Source of the DNA: Ziziphus jujuba
Lineage: Eukaryota; Streptophyta; Magnoliopsida; Rosales; Rhamnaceae
NCBI RefSeq assembly: GCF_031755915.1
Contig: NC_083387.1
Span: 4,058,501-4,122,500, forward strand
DNA: 64,000 nucleotides
Reading direction: 5' to 3'
The position numbers and the translations under genes were made by a program. Positions 33,590-46,583 of this stretch are shown in pieces. The notes under the pieces were generated by a model. The model was not told the origin of the DNA. It saw only the letters and a program-made list of their open reading frames with translations, and searched no databases. Numbering within the stretch: position 1 is the stretch's first letter; each line of letters starts with the position of its first letter.

Positions 33590-36500
33590 GATGGAGAATT
33601 GTTTGTCGGTCTATTATATTGCGCTCCCGTTAAAGTTAAACAACAAACAAAAATAAAATAAAATAATTTATCAAGTCTTCTAAAACAAATCTGTGAACAC
33701 ATTTAGAAAAATTGACCACAATCTCTTTTCATCTTTTTGGTCTCCGTTTAATTTCTTTTCATTATTTTTTAAGTGCTTTTTAATTAAAGAAGATTTGGGT
33801 TTCGTTCTCTCTTAAAGCATCCAATCGATTGGTCCTTACTTCGAAAAGTTTGTCTGGTATGGTAGATAAAATTTTTAGTTGGGAGACAAATTATTTCTTT
33901 ATATGCATCTCCAAAAGTTCAAAAAAAATTTGTTTGGTCTAATGGGTAATCGTTAACCCAGATGAGGTGGTTTCGTACATTCCTTGTACAGGATGGTGAA
34001 TGAAAAAGATAGTCATTGACGACCCCCTGTAATGTGGGAAACCTGGAGCCTGACTTTTCTTCTCTTTTCTTTATTATTATTTGCTTTTCAATAGTTACCG
34101 CACCTCTCCCCATTTGAACGCTTAATGCTTATGTGACACGGCAGAGATTATTCAAATCTGCCTGCAATTTCTTATCTTAATTTTAAGATTATTTTTTATT
34201 TTTCATTTCCATTTTTAAGAATTTTAAATTTTAAGAAAATAATGTTCAACATTTTATTTGATTCGGGGCCTGGAAACGATTCGTTTAGTAATTAGCATCA
34301 TATGCTTTAGATTTTTTTTTTCCTTTCTCCTTTTGCTTTCTTCAGGGTGACTACATGACAAAATAATAACAAGCCTTTTTAAACATGTTCTATTTGTATC
34401 AAATGGCCGTGTCCAGTGTGATCGACATAGATAATGGTAGGCGGTTGCCGAACTAAAAAGGTCATCGTACAATTAGCTTCGTCCTTCTCGAATTTATCGA
34501 AAAACAACAAGGAAATATCAAACAAAAAACGCCGCCAAGCTGGACTTTTTTAACTCAAAACTATTTACAACAAAACAATAAATAAATAATTAAAATAGTA
34601 CCAAAACCACCAAAAAGTCTACTAAAATAATATAGCAAATATCGTATTATTATTATATAATAATGTTAAAGATTCCATCTAATACAAAAAAGATGTTTTC
34701 CATATAATAAAATGAATATTTATTTACATTTATTTGTTAAAAGCTTCACTAATCCATATCAATGACATATTAAAATTTCAATCGATAAAATAAAAACATA
34801 TTATTACCATGTTACATCATCTTTATAGAAATATTAGTAGACTAGTTATTACCTTTTGCATTGCTCTTATTTCATTGCTTGAAATTACATAAATATAAAA
34901 AATAAAATTAAATATAGATCAATAAAATAAGTAAATATTATTATTTCGTAAACATTTTGGTAGACTTACTGTACCTTTAGCACTACTAGTAAACTTCATT
35001 GTGCAAACAATTTAGTTTTCTATTTTGCCGGCCAAAAAATAATAATAATAATAAAAAGGACAATTAACCTTGTTCGTAAAAGAAATCCGCTTTCCGTAAA
35101 GAAAGTAGCATGAACATAGAAATTTCCTGTGAAGTGCCAGTGGCGGCTGACACCAACCATCGGCGTAGACTAATTGGGCCACTTGCAATGAAAACGAGGA
35201 CCCAATGTTGCCGTAATTCTGGCATTATTCACGCCATTCAAATGGGGTGGACCTGAAATCGGGCCCAAGATTTAATTAAATGCTAAATTTTAATAGCCGA
35301 CTAGAAAAAGCCACCGCCATTAAAAAATAAATAAATAAATTCCAAGAAAGAAATTCCCAGGAAACCAGCTAATAGTCCTTTGGAAATGAAGCCATTATTT
35401 TGGTTGCATGTTCCTGACAGTTGATGCCGGCAGGGCAGCTTTGTCAAATCTTCTCGTATACGAAGGAGAGGATACATTTTACATATTTGATAACTTTTGT
35501 ATTAAAAAAATAAAATAAAATAAAAAATCAATACACGACATTGACTAAGCTTTTTGGCAGGTACAAAAGAACAAAAGAAGTCATTTAATAAGCCGTCAAG
35601 GCAATTTCCTCGAAATTTCTAAAAACCTAACTACAGAGGTTCCTAACATTGACAAAAACTAGATGACGACCTTGAAGAATTGAGACAAACACGTTAAGGG
35701 GACTGTCTATGCAAAACATTATTATGACATCCAGTTAAACGTAACGCTGGCAGTTCATGTTAAAGGGTGGTGTTTTGTGTCAACCCATTATTTAAAATTA
35801 TTAAAATCTAATTTGTACCTATTTTAATAAAATATTATTATTTTTTACAGTATTATATATTTATTTATCAATATTTTAAATTTTAATTTTATGTCTTAAT
35901 TTAACTATTCAAATTTTGTTAGTTACCCATTAATAATCATGTTAACAGTGTAGATACTGATGATGATAGGTTAATTACAGAGTCGTTTTCCAGTGAGTTC
36001 TCATGTCAAACCTAGCTTAACTCTATACCAACAAAAACGCAATGAAGCAAAAATTTCTAAATTTCCTTGGTTGCATGTGAAATCCAGCAGAACTAGAACG
36101 ACATTTTGGGTTACGGGTGAGCTTGACAAAGACGTTAAGGACCCACATCTTAGGTCTTCGTTCAATCAATTGACTCCAGTATTAATGTGCCTAGGAAGAT
36201 AGCTGATCCCAGTCCCACGTGGATCAATAGTGCTTTGCAACATAGGAGCCTAAGCCTAAACACATCTAAACAAACTCTTTTTTTTTTTTTTTTTGGGTGA
36301 ATACGTCTAAACAAATCGTATTTGAGAAGAATTAGTTCAAAACTAGGCTCCGTTTGACTGTCGAAATCATTGAGGCATCAAGTGTCAAATTGCAGGAAAA
36401 AGTTCAAAACGTGTTATAATCGGGTTTACAAGAAACTGTCTGACAGAACCCAATACACTTATCTATTTTCCTTTCAATTTTTTTTTTTTTTTTTTTTAAA

Positions 36501-36919
36501 TTTGGTTAATTTTTTTTGTTTTGTAAGAAACCACACACAATCTATAAACTGTTATTGTATTAGAAGCCTCAAGACGTGTCATCATATAGGAGTCTCAACC
36601 ATTGACAAAACTGCAAGTAGGCAATAAAACACATTTAAATCCCTTCCACAATCAAACGCTTACCTAACCCCTTAACTTGTATGCTACTTTGTACCATTAA
36701 TCAATTTCATGCTCTCATCATCTTAACGGACAAACATCATACTGACGAAATAAACTTTGAAAAATAATTTCATAGTTAGCAAAACTCGTGTACACTTCAC
36801 AGAAAGAGATTATTCTTATCAAGATATGTATCCTTGAAATTTTACGAGGAATTGACTTCAAGGAGGTGCGCACGATCACACACGCACACACACAAGATAA
36901 GAAGATGCAACGTGATCTA

Positions 36920-37060
36920 AGGTGTTGAATTGCTTAAGACTACTATAACATTGTTGAGGCAAAATATTTGGGTTGCTATAAAAGCTCAACCTATGTGGGC
37001 TAGGCCCAAGACTAATTGGTTTCATCGATGCCGACATAGGGCAATGTGCAACCCCTATAA
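36920..37060. mobile_element. possible LTR or TRIM fragment
   Basis: The text GGTGTTGAATTGCTTAAG, then GGGTTGCTATAAAAGCTCAA and GTGGGCTAGGCCCAAGAC, resembles the promoter part of plant LTR sequences: a short TATA-bearing block with a GGGCTAGGCCC palindrome. No matching second LTR, primer-binding site or coding region was found nearby, so it would be a solo fragment if real. Confidence 0.3.
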
Positions 37061-38063
37061 AAAGAAAACAGTGGACACTGTAGAAGCTTAATTTGGGCAT
37101 GGCTAGAATGATAAGTATGGCATAATAATGGGACTTGTCCAAAACATATCTCTATGTTATATCTATTATCGATAATCTCCACATAAATTAGACACATTTA
37201 TAGGCTAAACGTAAACTTAAGACAACCCTGCACACCAGCTGATCCATATCAATTGTCGCAAATTTGGTCTTAGAAAGCTTAACTGGGTCTAGGCCTCATG
37301 ATCTAAAAACCTAGAACACGGGCCACATCATGCAATTATCTATCTAAAATTCCTTTCTATTGATAACTGGTAAGAAACCCCAAAAAAAAAAAAAAAAAAT
37401 CCAGGTCTGACTCAGACTATCGACATGCTCTTCAAGCCGATCCAAACTTTTTTAATAGTCAAAAATGGGTAAATGGAAATTGGGGTAGAGAGCTGTAAAA
37501 TATAGTTCCCTACATTATCAATTTCATTGAACAACCATATCGCTAATTCTATTAAACTGAATATATTATATAATTCTACAATTAAGAGTGAATGGGTAAA
37601 GCTCAGCAAAACATTAACATGCTATGCATTCAAACTGCTATCATTTAGATGATATATCATGAATTTTCACTCATTTAAACAAGAGAGTTATCTAACTGCG
37701 CCTCAATTCATTGGAACTTTTAGGCTATTGTATAGCTGTGCTTGGAAGTTACACAAAGAAAAGGAAACTGATTGAAATTCTTTTTGGTTGTATTTTCCTA
37801 GCAATACTATATGTGGCATGGATATTTCAACACATGAATTAAATTCATACTGGTTTCAACTTCTTAGAACACATTCTTAACAACAGATACGTCTAAGTTA
37901 CTTCTTGGATGCAGGATGCCCAGACACATTCTGAGTTAAGGATTTTTTCTTTATCCTATAGATCAGGAAATGGTCATTGATAAATATACATGACTATGTT
38001 TTGATTACATAATAAACAAATGAAGCTTCTGCACAAAAACTAAACTACCTAACAACTTAAAAC

Positions 38064-38064
<1 letters not shown>

Positions 38065-38103
<39 letters not shown>
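38065..38103. repeat. 39-base poly-A tract
   Basis: Uninterrupted run of A following AACC. It may be the tail of an old retroposed sequence, but no upstream source is recognisable. Confidence 0.8.
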
Positions 38104-38104
<1 letters not shown>

Positions 38105-38351
38105 GATTTATCAACGAATCTATCCCCAATAATATTCTAGTGCATATAATACCATCTTTCCATGCATGAAGTACCTTATTTAGCAGATATCTATCTATGT
38201 ACAGAGCTTACTAGCAATTCAAGCATAGCAGAAAAAGGTTTATGCAAAATTCTACCACCCTAATAAAAAAGTAAGTCGTTTAGTTAAAACAATGTAACAA
38301 AAGTTATGATGATTGAGAAAAGAGCATAAAGTTCAAAAGAATTACTAATGT

Positions 38352-38426
38352 CAGCAATATATTGTAAAGCTGCACGCACCCAACTGTTCAGCAATATAGT
38401 TGTAAAGCTGCACGCACCCAACTGTT
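38352..38426. repeat. 37-base tandem duplication
   Basis: CAGCAATATA-TTGTAAAGCTG followed by CACGCACCCAACTGTT occurs twice back to back, differing by one inserted G. The high identity means a recent event. It lies 0.4 kb downstream of the last coding-like segment of the 39591 gene. Confidence 0.85.
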
Positions 38427-38832
38427 CACGATTACAGCTAAAACAAAGCTGTTGCCGTTGTGCAGACTACATTGGGAAGACTGGTCGGATAAAATCCCTT
38501 GTCACTGACTAAAAATTTGGCAAAACAGTGTTTGTGTAGGTTGTAGTGGGCCTATTGGTTAATTTTGATTAGTGATGGAAAAAATAGCAATCAGGACGAT
38601 GTACAGAACCTCAGTACAAATTGTCAGAGCGTAGATGCACATAAAAACTATCCAAAATTCCACTATGCAAAATGCAATAAGTTACCATAATCGCTTTTTT
38701 TACTCAAACAAGCTACCATAATCACTTAGACATGGATGTCTCTCCTTTTGCATCATCTCTATTAATTTTTATCATGCACCAAAATCACGAAGTAGAAGTT
38801 ATATATAGTCTACATACCTCTGCAGTACCTAC

Positions 38833-39591
38833 CTTCAACAGCACCAAGTCCCAATTGTAGAACGCGGCCATAAATCTGAGGGCTAGACTCAATGAATTTC
38901 TTTTCCAAAATGGAATAGATCATACTCTTCAGCTCTTCAAATCTCACAACTTGGATGCCTCATTCCCACTATTTCCACAGCCTAATATACAATCAATATC
39001 AGCATTAGATCCAATCAACTCGCATGCCCTATAATTCGTCGAACTCAAAGAACCCAACTGATCAATTCCAATCAAATCGACCCATATACTCCGATCCACC
39101 ATAGTTGCCCAGCAAACCAACTTCTCAAGCTGCTTCGCATTCAAACCCTTACGACTCGCCGCGATCCTACCGTCCCTCAAAGACTTCAAACACTTATCTC
39201 TCGCAAAACCGATACACTTCTCCTTCGCCGTTACCAAACAGCCCTCCATCTCTCGCTCTTCGCACTGCTCCCTCTCCTTCAGATCCGACACTCTGAAACC
39301 ACACAGAGCTCGCCACCATGGGGGTTTACACTTGCTCGAAGCACTGATAGTACATCCGATCCTCGCTCCGGCCTCGCACTGTTCGATAATCTTGGATTCG
39401 CAGGCTCTATAAGCGTTTGCCCAAGCTTTGGAGTTTCTGAATGAGAGGACGTATGGGCCAGCCAAGGGATTGTCCGATCGGTCGGCCGGAACAGGCCCCC
39501 GGAGCAAAGGTATCGGAGGGTCGAAGGCGATGATTGTGGAAGAGGCTGAGTACTCTTCGGTATTGTGAGGAGTCGATGGTGGGGGCTCCAT
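38833..39591 (-). CDS. uncharacterised Cys-rich protein, exon structure unresolved
   Basis: I do not recognise a named family. An open frame from ATG 39591 to a stop at 38944-38946 gives 215 residues. The centre is rich in conserved-looking Cys and charged residues: YRACESKIIEQCEAGARIGC, CKPPWWRALCGF, EREQCEEREMEGC and ARDKCLKSLRDGR. No signal peptide or transmembrane helix is evident. Directly after the stop, in another frame, 38947-38833 reads as good coding sequence (VRFEELKSMIYSILEKKF, YGRVLQLGLGAVEG) and ends at a fine GT donor. So the 3' part is probably longer: either a short intron lies before 38947, or one base is missing. Adding one base at the junction would join ASKL to VRFE in frame. 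GC content is higher than in the surroundings, as for real exons. Confidence 0.7.
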
Positions 39592-40752
39592 GTAAGGGGT
39601 TTCGTGGAGAAGTTCGCGTAAAAACTAAGCAAACTTCGGGAATATTCTTATTGATTCTTATCTTCTGAGATTGAGAATTTGAGATAGAATTGGACTAATC
39701 AGTAAATCAAAGAAAATATAGGGGGCAGAAAATGAAACTTCTAGCTTTAACGCGGCCGGGAACGGAGGCTAGCATCAGTGGTGGCTTGCACGGTAATGCT
39801 ACTTAGCCTTTTTAGTTTGGTGGCGCCAATCCCTTTTTTTAATGTGCATATCATTTTCCAATATTTTTTATAATTTATTTTTTTTTTATATATATAATAA
39901 CAATTTTTAATCTAAAAGGAAGGGGTAGGGGTGTCTCATCAGTGCACGTTGGTAAGTGTGGTACTAACCATGTTGATTTTTTTTTACTTTGAAGTGCTAA
40001 CCATATTCTTAAATGTTGTATGTTAAAAATTCACATTCAATCTACTTATCATTTGTTTAATAGATTGTAATATTTATATATATATATATATATATGTTAG
40101 AATTCATTTCGAATATATATTTAAAAATACAAATAAATTTCAAAATATAAATATAATTTATTGGTAATCTTCTTTTACCAAATTATTGGGCCTCATTTGG
40201 GAGAAAACTCCTTACTAATATATACATATTATATAAATGGTTTAAAAAGTTAAATCCTATTAAAATGTGAAATAATAGTAATAAGCGTGTATAAAATTAT
40301 AAAAGTCTTATTATTAAGCGTGTATAAAATTATAAATACTATCAGCGACAAAAAAAATAAAATAATATTATAAAAGTCTATTTATTGGGTTCTCACAATA
40401 TAAATTGTGTACAAAACGTGACTGACAATACATGTATGTTAATTGACCCCAAAAAAAAAAAAAAAAAAAAGTTGCATGTATGTTGAATTCTTTTACGGAA
40501 CCATCTAGCAGCTCATAGCCACCATTTTCTCCGGAATAATTTTAAGCTTGAATTTCCATACTTTTCGATGATAAAGAAAGAAAAAAAAAATTGTATAATA
40601 AAAGATGATGTCATCTGGACAATTTCAGCACTTGTGCATAAATGGCACTCAATCAAACAACGTAAACTGTTCCCTAAGATGTATGGTAATCGAACCACAG
40701 AGTTAATTTTCATCAATTTATAATTTACTTGTATACAATTAGTTGATTAAGA
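39592..40752. other. intergenic, promoter side of 39591 gene and 3' side of CML gene
   Basis: AT-rich sequence with a TA tract near 40076-40095 and a poly-A run near 40449. The end next to 40752 would be the 3' UTR of the calmodulin-like gene. I see no gene. Confidence 0.5.
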
Positions 40753-41744
40753 TCAACTCAGCATCATAATCCTAGCAAATTCATCGTAGCTGACTTGACC
40801 ATCACCATCCAAATCAGCTTCTTTAATCATCTGCTCAGCCTCTTCATCTGTCAATCTTTCTCCCAAGTTGATCATTACTTGTCTCAGCTGAAGGAGACCA
40901 AAAAAAAAAAAAAAAAAAAAGAATTTAAACCAAGTTGATTAATATACTATTTGACACCTATAAAATAACATTAATTTTACGCCATCTTAAAGTCTTTTGT
41001 TTTTTTTGGACGTTCTTTCAAGTCAAATGGAAAATGTAGAAAAATATGCTTATTATAAATGATGTAAAAGACTTGTATATTTATGTACACACATGAAATT
41101 GATTCGTAAATGGCTTGCATCAACTTGAAATGCAGAGTTTTGGTTGATTTTTGATCTTTTTTTAGATGTTATTATATTACTTTTCAAGTGAAAATATTCA
41201 CCTCAATGGCCGAAATAAATCCATCTTGATCTCTGTCAAATACTTTGAAAGCTTCTTTAAGCTCCTCTGCAACATTTTCCTATAATAAACACAAAACATA
41301 TACATACATAATATATCCTCATGAATCAGCGGCTAGCAAAAGAGCCTTGGTTTTTAGATAAACTGGTCCAAAAAAACAAAAGCCAAAAAAGTAGATTACC
41401 TTGGCTTTCCTAGCCATAATATTCAAGAATTCCTCAAAATCTATTGTCCCATTTCCATCAGAATCAACCTCACTGATCATGTCCTTGATTTCTTCTTCTG
41501 TTGGATGCCGATCTATTGATTGGATTACCGCTGCCAGTTCTTCCGTGGTAATGAAGCCTGAAGCCAAATTCAAACGCACACCACACTATGAATACAGTAA
41601 AATAATCCATATATACACCTATATATGTGCGTGTGTGTGTGTGTGTGAATATGATTAGGAAAACTCACCGTCTGAATCTTTATCGATCAGAGCAAAGGCT
41701 TCCCGGAACTCTGCAATCTGATTTTCTGTCAATGCATCAGCCAT
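40753..41744 (-). CDS. CML11: calmodulin-like protein, CML8/CML11 type
   Basis: Ca2+ sensor of 148 residues. Coding exons on the minus strand are 41744-41669, 41557-41400, 41279-41202 and 40887-40753, all GT-AG, with junction codons that restore the frame. All four EF-hand loops are canonical: DKDSDGFITTEE (21-32), [12 protein letters not shown] (57-68), [12 protein letters not shown] (93-104) and [12 protein letters not shown] (129-140). It starts [17 protein letters not shown] and ends MMLS, which separates it from true calmodulin (C-terminal MMAK) and fits the CML8/CML11 group. The Met of the central linker in calmodulin (ARKMK) is Ala here. Four exons are more than in typical calmodulin genes, which have one intron. 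CML11 is the better choice of name because its Arabidopsis copy sits next to ACA13 and AGG2, paralogues of neighbours here; CML8 is the alternative. Confidence 0.9.
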
Positions 41745-43529
41745 GCTTGGATTTCAAAGTTCAAAATAGGGGTTAATTTGCAGATAGAAAAAGAAAGAAA
41801 ACTGTTTGGGAGAATAGAAATTAGAACGAGAGGAGAAAGGTATGTTTGAACTGAAGAATTTGTGTTCGTCGTATTATAAAGAGGGCAAGCGGGAATGTTT
41901 TTGTTGAACTGGGAATTGAAATTGTCAAACACGCTTATGAAAATTTTCCATTCAAACAGCATGACATTTTCTAGAAAGCGAGAGAGTCTTGAGTCAGCGG
42001 TTTGAATTGTTTGAATCTATTTGTAGAACTCTCTAAGCCTGGTCTCAGCTCTCATGCTTAAAGTCCACCAGTTCATGACTTTTCTTTTTTTCTTTTTTTT
42101 ATTTTAATTTCCCCGTTTAATTTGGGATAATTTTGCTCAACTTGATAATTCTTGGAGTCAATCACACTTTAAGGTTTGTTTAACATAGTTTTTAAAAAAT
42201 CAAAACAGCTTGTAAAATTACAAATCTATTTTTGATAATATTTAAATAATTGTCAAAAAATATTTTTAATTTTTAAAAATACTTATAACCAAAAGTTTAA
42301 AAGATAACTTTTTTAAGAAGTGAAAGCCAAAAACTATAGCAAAGAGAATCTAACTCTCCCTCAAAGGATTTTACTATTTATTACGTACACTCTCTTCATT
42401 TGTTTTTTTTATGAATATGGACACTCTCTTCGTATCTCAACTTTTTTTTTTTTTTTCCACCAAGCTTTGAGAACTAATGAATGGTGCCGATTCTTGTTTT
42501 AGCGACTTTTTGACTGCGATTGAATAAGCAACAATAGTCTCCATATTTTTCCGCGGTTTTAATGATTTGTCAAAATACATTACAGTCACTGGCCTAATTT
42601 CTACTATTTTTTTTTTTTTTTTTATCATTAGTTTCTAGTAACTAGTAATTTACTTCTACATCCTTACTCACCTGGGCATTCAAAACATAAAGATAATTGG
42701 AAGGAATTATTTATTATTGCTATTATTATTTGGGATTTTAGCTTTGGTGATCCTGAAATATTTCTAATTGAGTTATCTTCAATTTAACTTGACAGCCTCA
42801 AATTTCAAATTTTTTGATCGATTTATTTGATTTTCTTTTTGTTTTCAATTTATGCCTTTCAATTTTTTCAATCAAGATTTCCAATTTTGCCTTTCTGGAT
42901 TTCAATATGGAAAAAACCTAATGAAAATTTTGCTCAAAATAAATGCTTCATTATAAATCCAAACATTTTAGTAACTTAAAGTATTAAGAACTAAATAAAA
43001 TTATGTGAACTGAATAAGATCACAGCTGCAAAACAAACAAACAAAAAAAAAAAAAAAAGAAAATGGAGGCATAAACTGAAACCGAAATGAAAATTTTAGG
43101 TCCTCAATTGAAAAAACTAAAACTTGAGGCAGCCAATTAAAATTGGAGGCAAACTAAATGATTCAAAGGTAAGTGTTTAAACATGAAGTGCACATAGTGT
43201 ACCATGAAAATAAATGTTGCAAGAAGAGTATTGCTCGCACACTTTATAATTATTCAAAATTAGACTGCACAGAGATGATTACCTTTATTATTTTGGTATT
43301 GGATCAAATGATTTGACGACTATACTATATTTATTCTTCTTATAAAATGAGATTTTAAAATTAAATCTAATGAAATTATTAGCTTTTATTTTTTTGGTAT
43401 GTGATCTGTTGGCGTTCTATTTTAAATCAATTTTTGGACGCATACGTGGTCTAATAAACATTAATATATATTTTGCCTCATATAGGTAATACAACAATAC
43501 CGACAATGAATATAATAACTATTCAAAGA

Positions 43530-43584
<55 letters not shown>

Positions 43585-44399
43585 AAAGGGTGTATTTTGG
43601 TTGGTGATCTAAAACAACATTTATAAAGATTAATTGACTTTAAAGTAATATTATATTACGATGATTTTAACAGAAGAATAATGTCTTTTGTATTGTTGTC
43701 AATAAATTGGCATTTCTTTTAGTTATCGGTAATTTTATTTTTTATTTGAAATAATTGACACAGTTAGTTCATGAACAACAAAATTGCAAAATGAAACAAC
43801 CATATAAAATCTTTATAATTTGCAGTGCAGATAAAAAAAAAAAAAACTGCTATAAAGTAAACAAAAAATAGTTTAGTGATCAAGTGCTTTAAAAACTAAA
43901 GATTAAGGATAAGAGAGCCAAAAAAAAAAAAAAAAAAGAAAAAGGTTCAAGAATCAAAATGGTTTTATATAGTTAATAACGGGTCATTTACCTTTTTTAT
44001 TTTTTAAAAATGATATATTATTCCTGTCATTACCATGGTCAGTTTTTTATTATTTTTCACATTAGTATTTTGGTTGAAATTAAAATTTGTAGAACGTTAA
44101 TGTAGTCTTTTTATATGTTTTTCTTCCATTTTTTTTTTTTTGTTATAAAGTAAAAATTTTTAATTTATCAATTTTTTTAATGTCAAACAACACTTTTATT
44201 TCTTTATTTATTTTTACCATTTTCTAAAAAGGCCGTCGGTGTGTCTGTACTGCAAAAATACGTTTCACATTCTAGCAGATTTTATTTTTCCCCAAGCCAA
44301 GTCTTTACCTTGTAAGCACGTAACACCAAAAAATGGGCTAAAAAAATAAAATAAATAAAAGTAAAAAAATTTTATTATTTCAACAAATATAGGTAAAGA
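41745..44399. other. intergenic region between divergent CML and cyclophilin genes
   Basis: The two genes point away from each other. Near the CML start a possible TATA (minus strand CTTTATAATAC, about 41871-41881) lies 130 bases upstream of the ATG. The rest is AT-rich with poly-T, poly-A and a TA tract (43534-43575). I see no gene. Confidence 0.5.
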
Positions 44400-44532
44400 T
44401 CCATATCGAACCAGAACTAAAGTCCCAGTGAGAGCTTTCATTCTCATTCTTGCGGATGCTCTTTTAGCCGCTGTCGTTTCACTTTCCGAGTTCCGATTCG
44501 AGTTCACTCACTCCGAGTCACGCTCAGCTAAG
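44400..44532 (+). other. likely 5' UTR exon of the cyclophilin gene
   Basis: GC-richer block ending CAGCTAAG|GTACTCC, a fair splice donor, followed by a 752-base intron to the acceptor at 45284 just ahead of the ATG. The start point is a guess. The stretch has an open frame but no ATG, so I read it as leader, not coding. Confidence 0.5.
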
Positions 44533-45290
44533 GTACTCCAATTTTTGTCTCAATACGACAATCAAATTCGGCATAATCATCCATTTGTAGAATCCAAAAC
44601 CGTTTTCTATGATTTTAGACTTCTCAATATTTCGTCTATTCTATTTTACAGTTTTTATTTTTAGACATACTTTACTGGAATGTTTGCCGTAAATTCTTGA
44701 AGAGAAAAAAGTTTCTCTGCTGGAACTCAACTTGAACTATAAATCAGGGTTTAGGGTTTTGGAGGGATTGAATACAATGCGATTCTTAATCACATTAATG
44801 GCCAAATTTTAATTTAGTGCGGCATTTTTAATTGTTAGTTTCTTAAAGTTCGCAATTTTGTGGAAATGAAGGTTTTTCTGTGTCTGGCCGACGATGTGGA
44901 TGTAGGGTTCATGGTTCAGGTGGTTTTACTGTCTTGAGGGTAGTTTTTTTCGATGTCAATTATCAATTCTATGAGGGTCACCTTGAGAATGATGTTTGGT
45001 CGTCTGTGGTTTGAATGGAATTTTAGTGCAAATACAATTTTCTGTGATTGTAGTGTTTATTTGAGGTGAGATTCAATGGCCTCAGGGCTGGACCTTGAAC
45101 AATTGGTCTTCGTATGAAACCTCTGAAGTAAAATCCTTTGACCATCTGGACATTCTCTATGCCCTGATTTTTTTATTTTTTTCCTTCTGAGTTCTGATGG
45201 TTGAAAATCTAGTATTAAATATGCCATGTGCTTGTGCCTTTTTTCTTTTCTTTTCTTTTTTTTTTTTTGTCATTTTTGAAGCAGGGAAAT

Positions 45291-46056
45291 ATGGTTAAAA
45301 AGAAGAACCCTTTTGTATTCTTGGATGTATCAATTGATGGGGATCGCATGGAAAGAATCGTTATTGAGGTAATTGAAATGTAATGGTTTTTCATGTCCTT
45401 CGAGGCTTTTGCTGATAAAGTTTTGTAAATGCTGAAAATTTTCTTGTTTAATATCCACAGCTTTTTGCTGATGTTGTTCCAAAAACAGCAGAAAATTTCC
45501 GGGCACTCTGTACAGGTAGTTTCAAATTTTGGAATTATACTATTTGTTGGTAGTCTTTTGTTTATTTTACTTTTATTTTATTTTTTTATAAATATCAGAA
45601 GCAGTCAAATCTGATTATCTAGTTTCTATTGCTTGTTATCTTATTCTTGGCTTGAACTCTATGAAGACATCTTATGCCATTATTTTGTTATATTGCCTTC
45701 AATATCGAATTAAGTTATTTATGCATGAAAGAAATATGTAGAATATTGATAACTTCAGCATAAGTGAAATTTGTTAGGCACATTGCTTGACAATCTGTAT
45801 ATGTTATTTCAGAAAGAAGAAAAATGGTATACTAGGTATGTTTCAGGTTTGTTTGTTTATGTTCTCTTAAAAAAAAAAAAAAAGAGGTTTGTTTGCTTAA
45901 GAGAGGACTGCATAACTGATAAGATGATGTTTCCTTTTAAATTCTTAAGACATCATTTATGTTTTTGGATGTAAGTCTATGCTGATACCTAATTTCGAGT
46001 TAATTAAATGCTAGTGATGAATCTATGATTATGATTTTTGTTGTGTTTCTTGAAAT

Positions 46057-46102
<46 letters not shown>

Positions 46103-46551
46103 AAGAGAGAGAGACAGAGAGATAAGAAGAAGAAGTAAAAGAATAGATGCTTACATTAACAATTGAATGATGTACACATTCAGGTGATATATGTGAAAGC
46201 AATGGTTTTTGGTTGCACAAGCATTGTGGTGGGACTTTGATGGTATTGTGCTGTCTTCTGCTGTAGGTGAGAAGGGCATTGGAAAGTATACTGGAAAACC
46301 CCTTCATTATAAAGGGTCACATTTTCATCGGATAATTAAAGGATTTATGGCTCAAGTATGTTCTTTCTTTTTGTCTCTTAGCATTGCATCATCCATTAAT
46401 ATATGCAGCAAATGCCCTCTGTGTGTTCATTAGTACAGTATGCTCACTCAAGTAAACAAAGACGCATACAACACTACTTGCCATAAAATATATACATCTG
46501 TTTGTGTGTATTACTTTTAAATGTAATTGATTTTAGAGAGTGAAATTATGG

Positions 46552-46583
<32 letters not shown>

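Larger units (their letters stand above)
33590..38832. other. intergenic region, Ca2+-ATPase to uncharacterised gene
   Basis: About 5.2 kb without a convincing gene. It includes the ATPase promoter side, AT-rich stretches, poly-T at 36477-36497, a possible LTR fragment near 36920-37060, a 39-base A run (38065-38103) and a short tandem repeat (38352-38426). The right part may hold downstream exons of the minus-strand gene that starts at 39591, but I could not define any. Confidence 0.45.

Noticed and set aside
36349..36660. Possible second MITE starting GGCTCCGTTTGACTG
   Set aside because: The candidate right end (CAATCAAACGCTTACC) shares only GTTTGA; too short to support.
44428..44664. Open frame giving a hydrophobic N-terminus (RAFILILADALLAAVVSL)
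   Set aside because: It begins with GTG, has no ATG, and overlaps a good splice donor; better read as the CYP63 leader.
46029..46307. Minus-strand frame with a run of prolines
   Set aside because: Direct translation of the 40-base G tract inside an intron.
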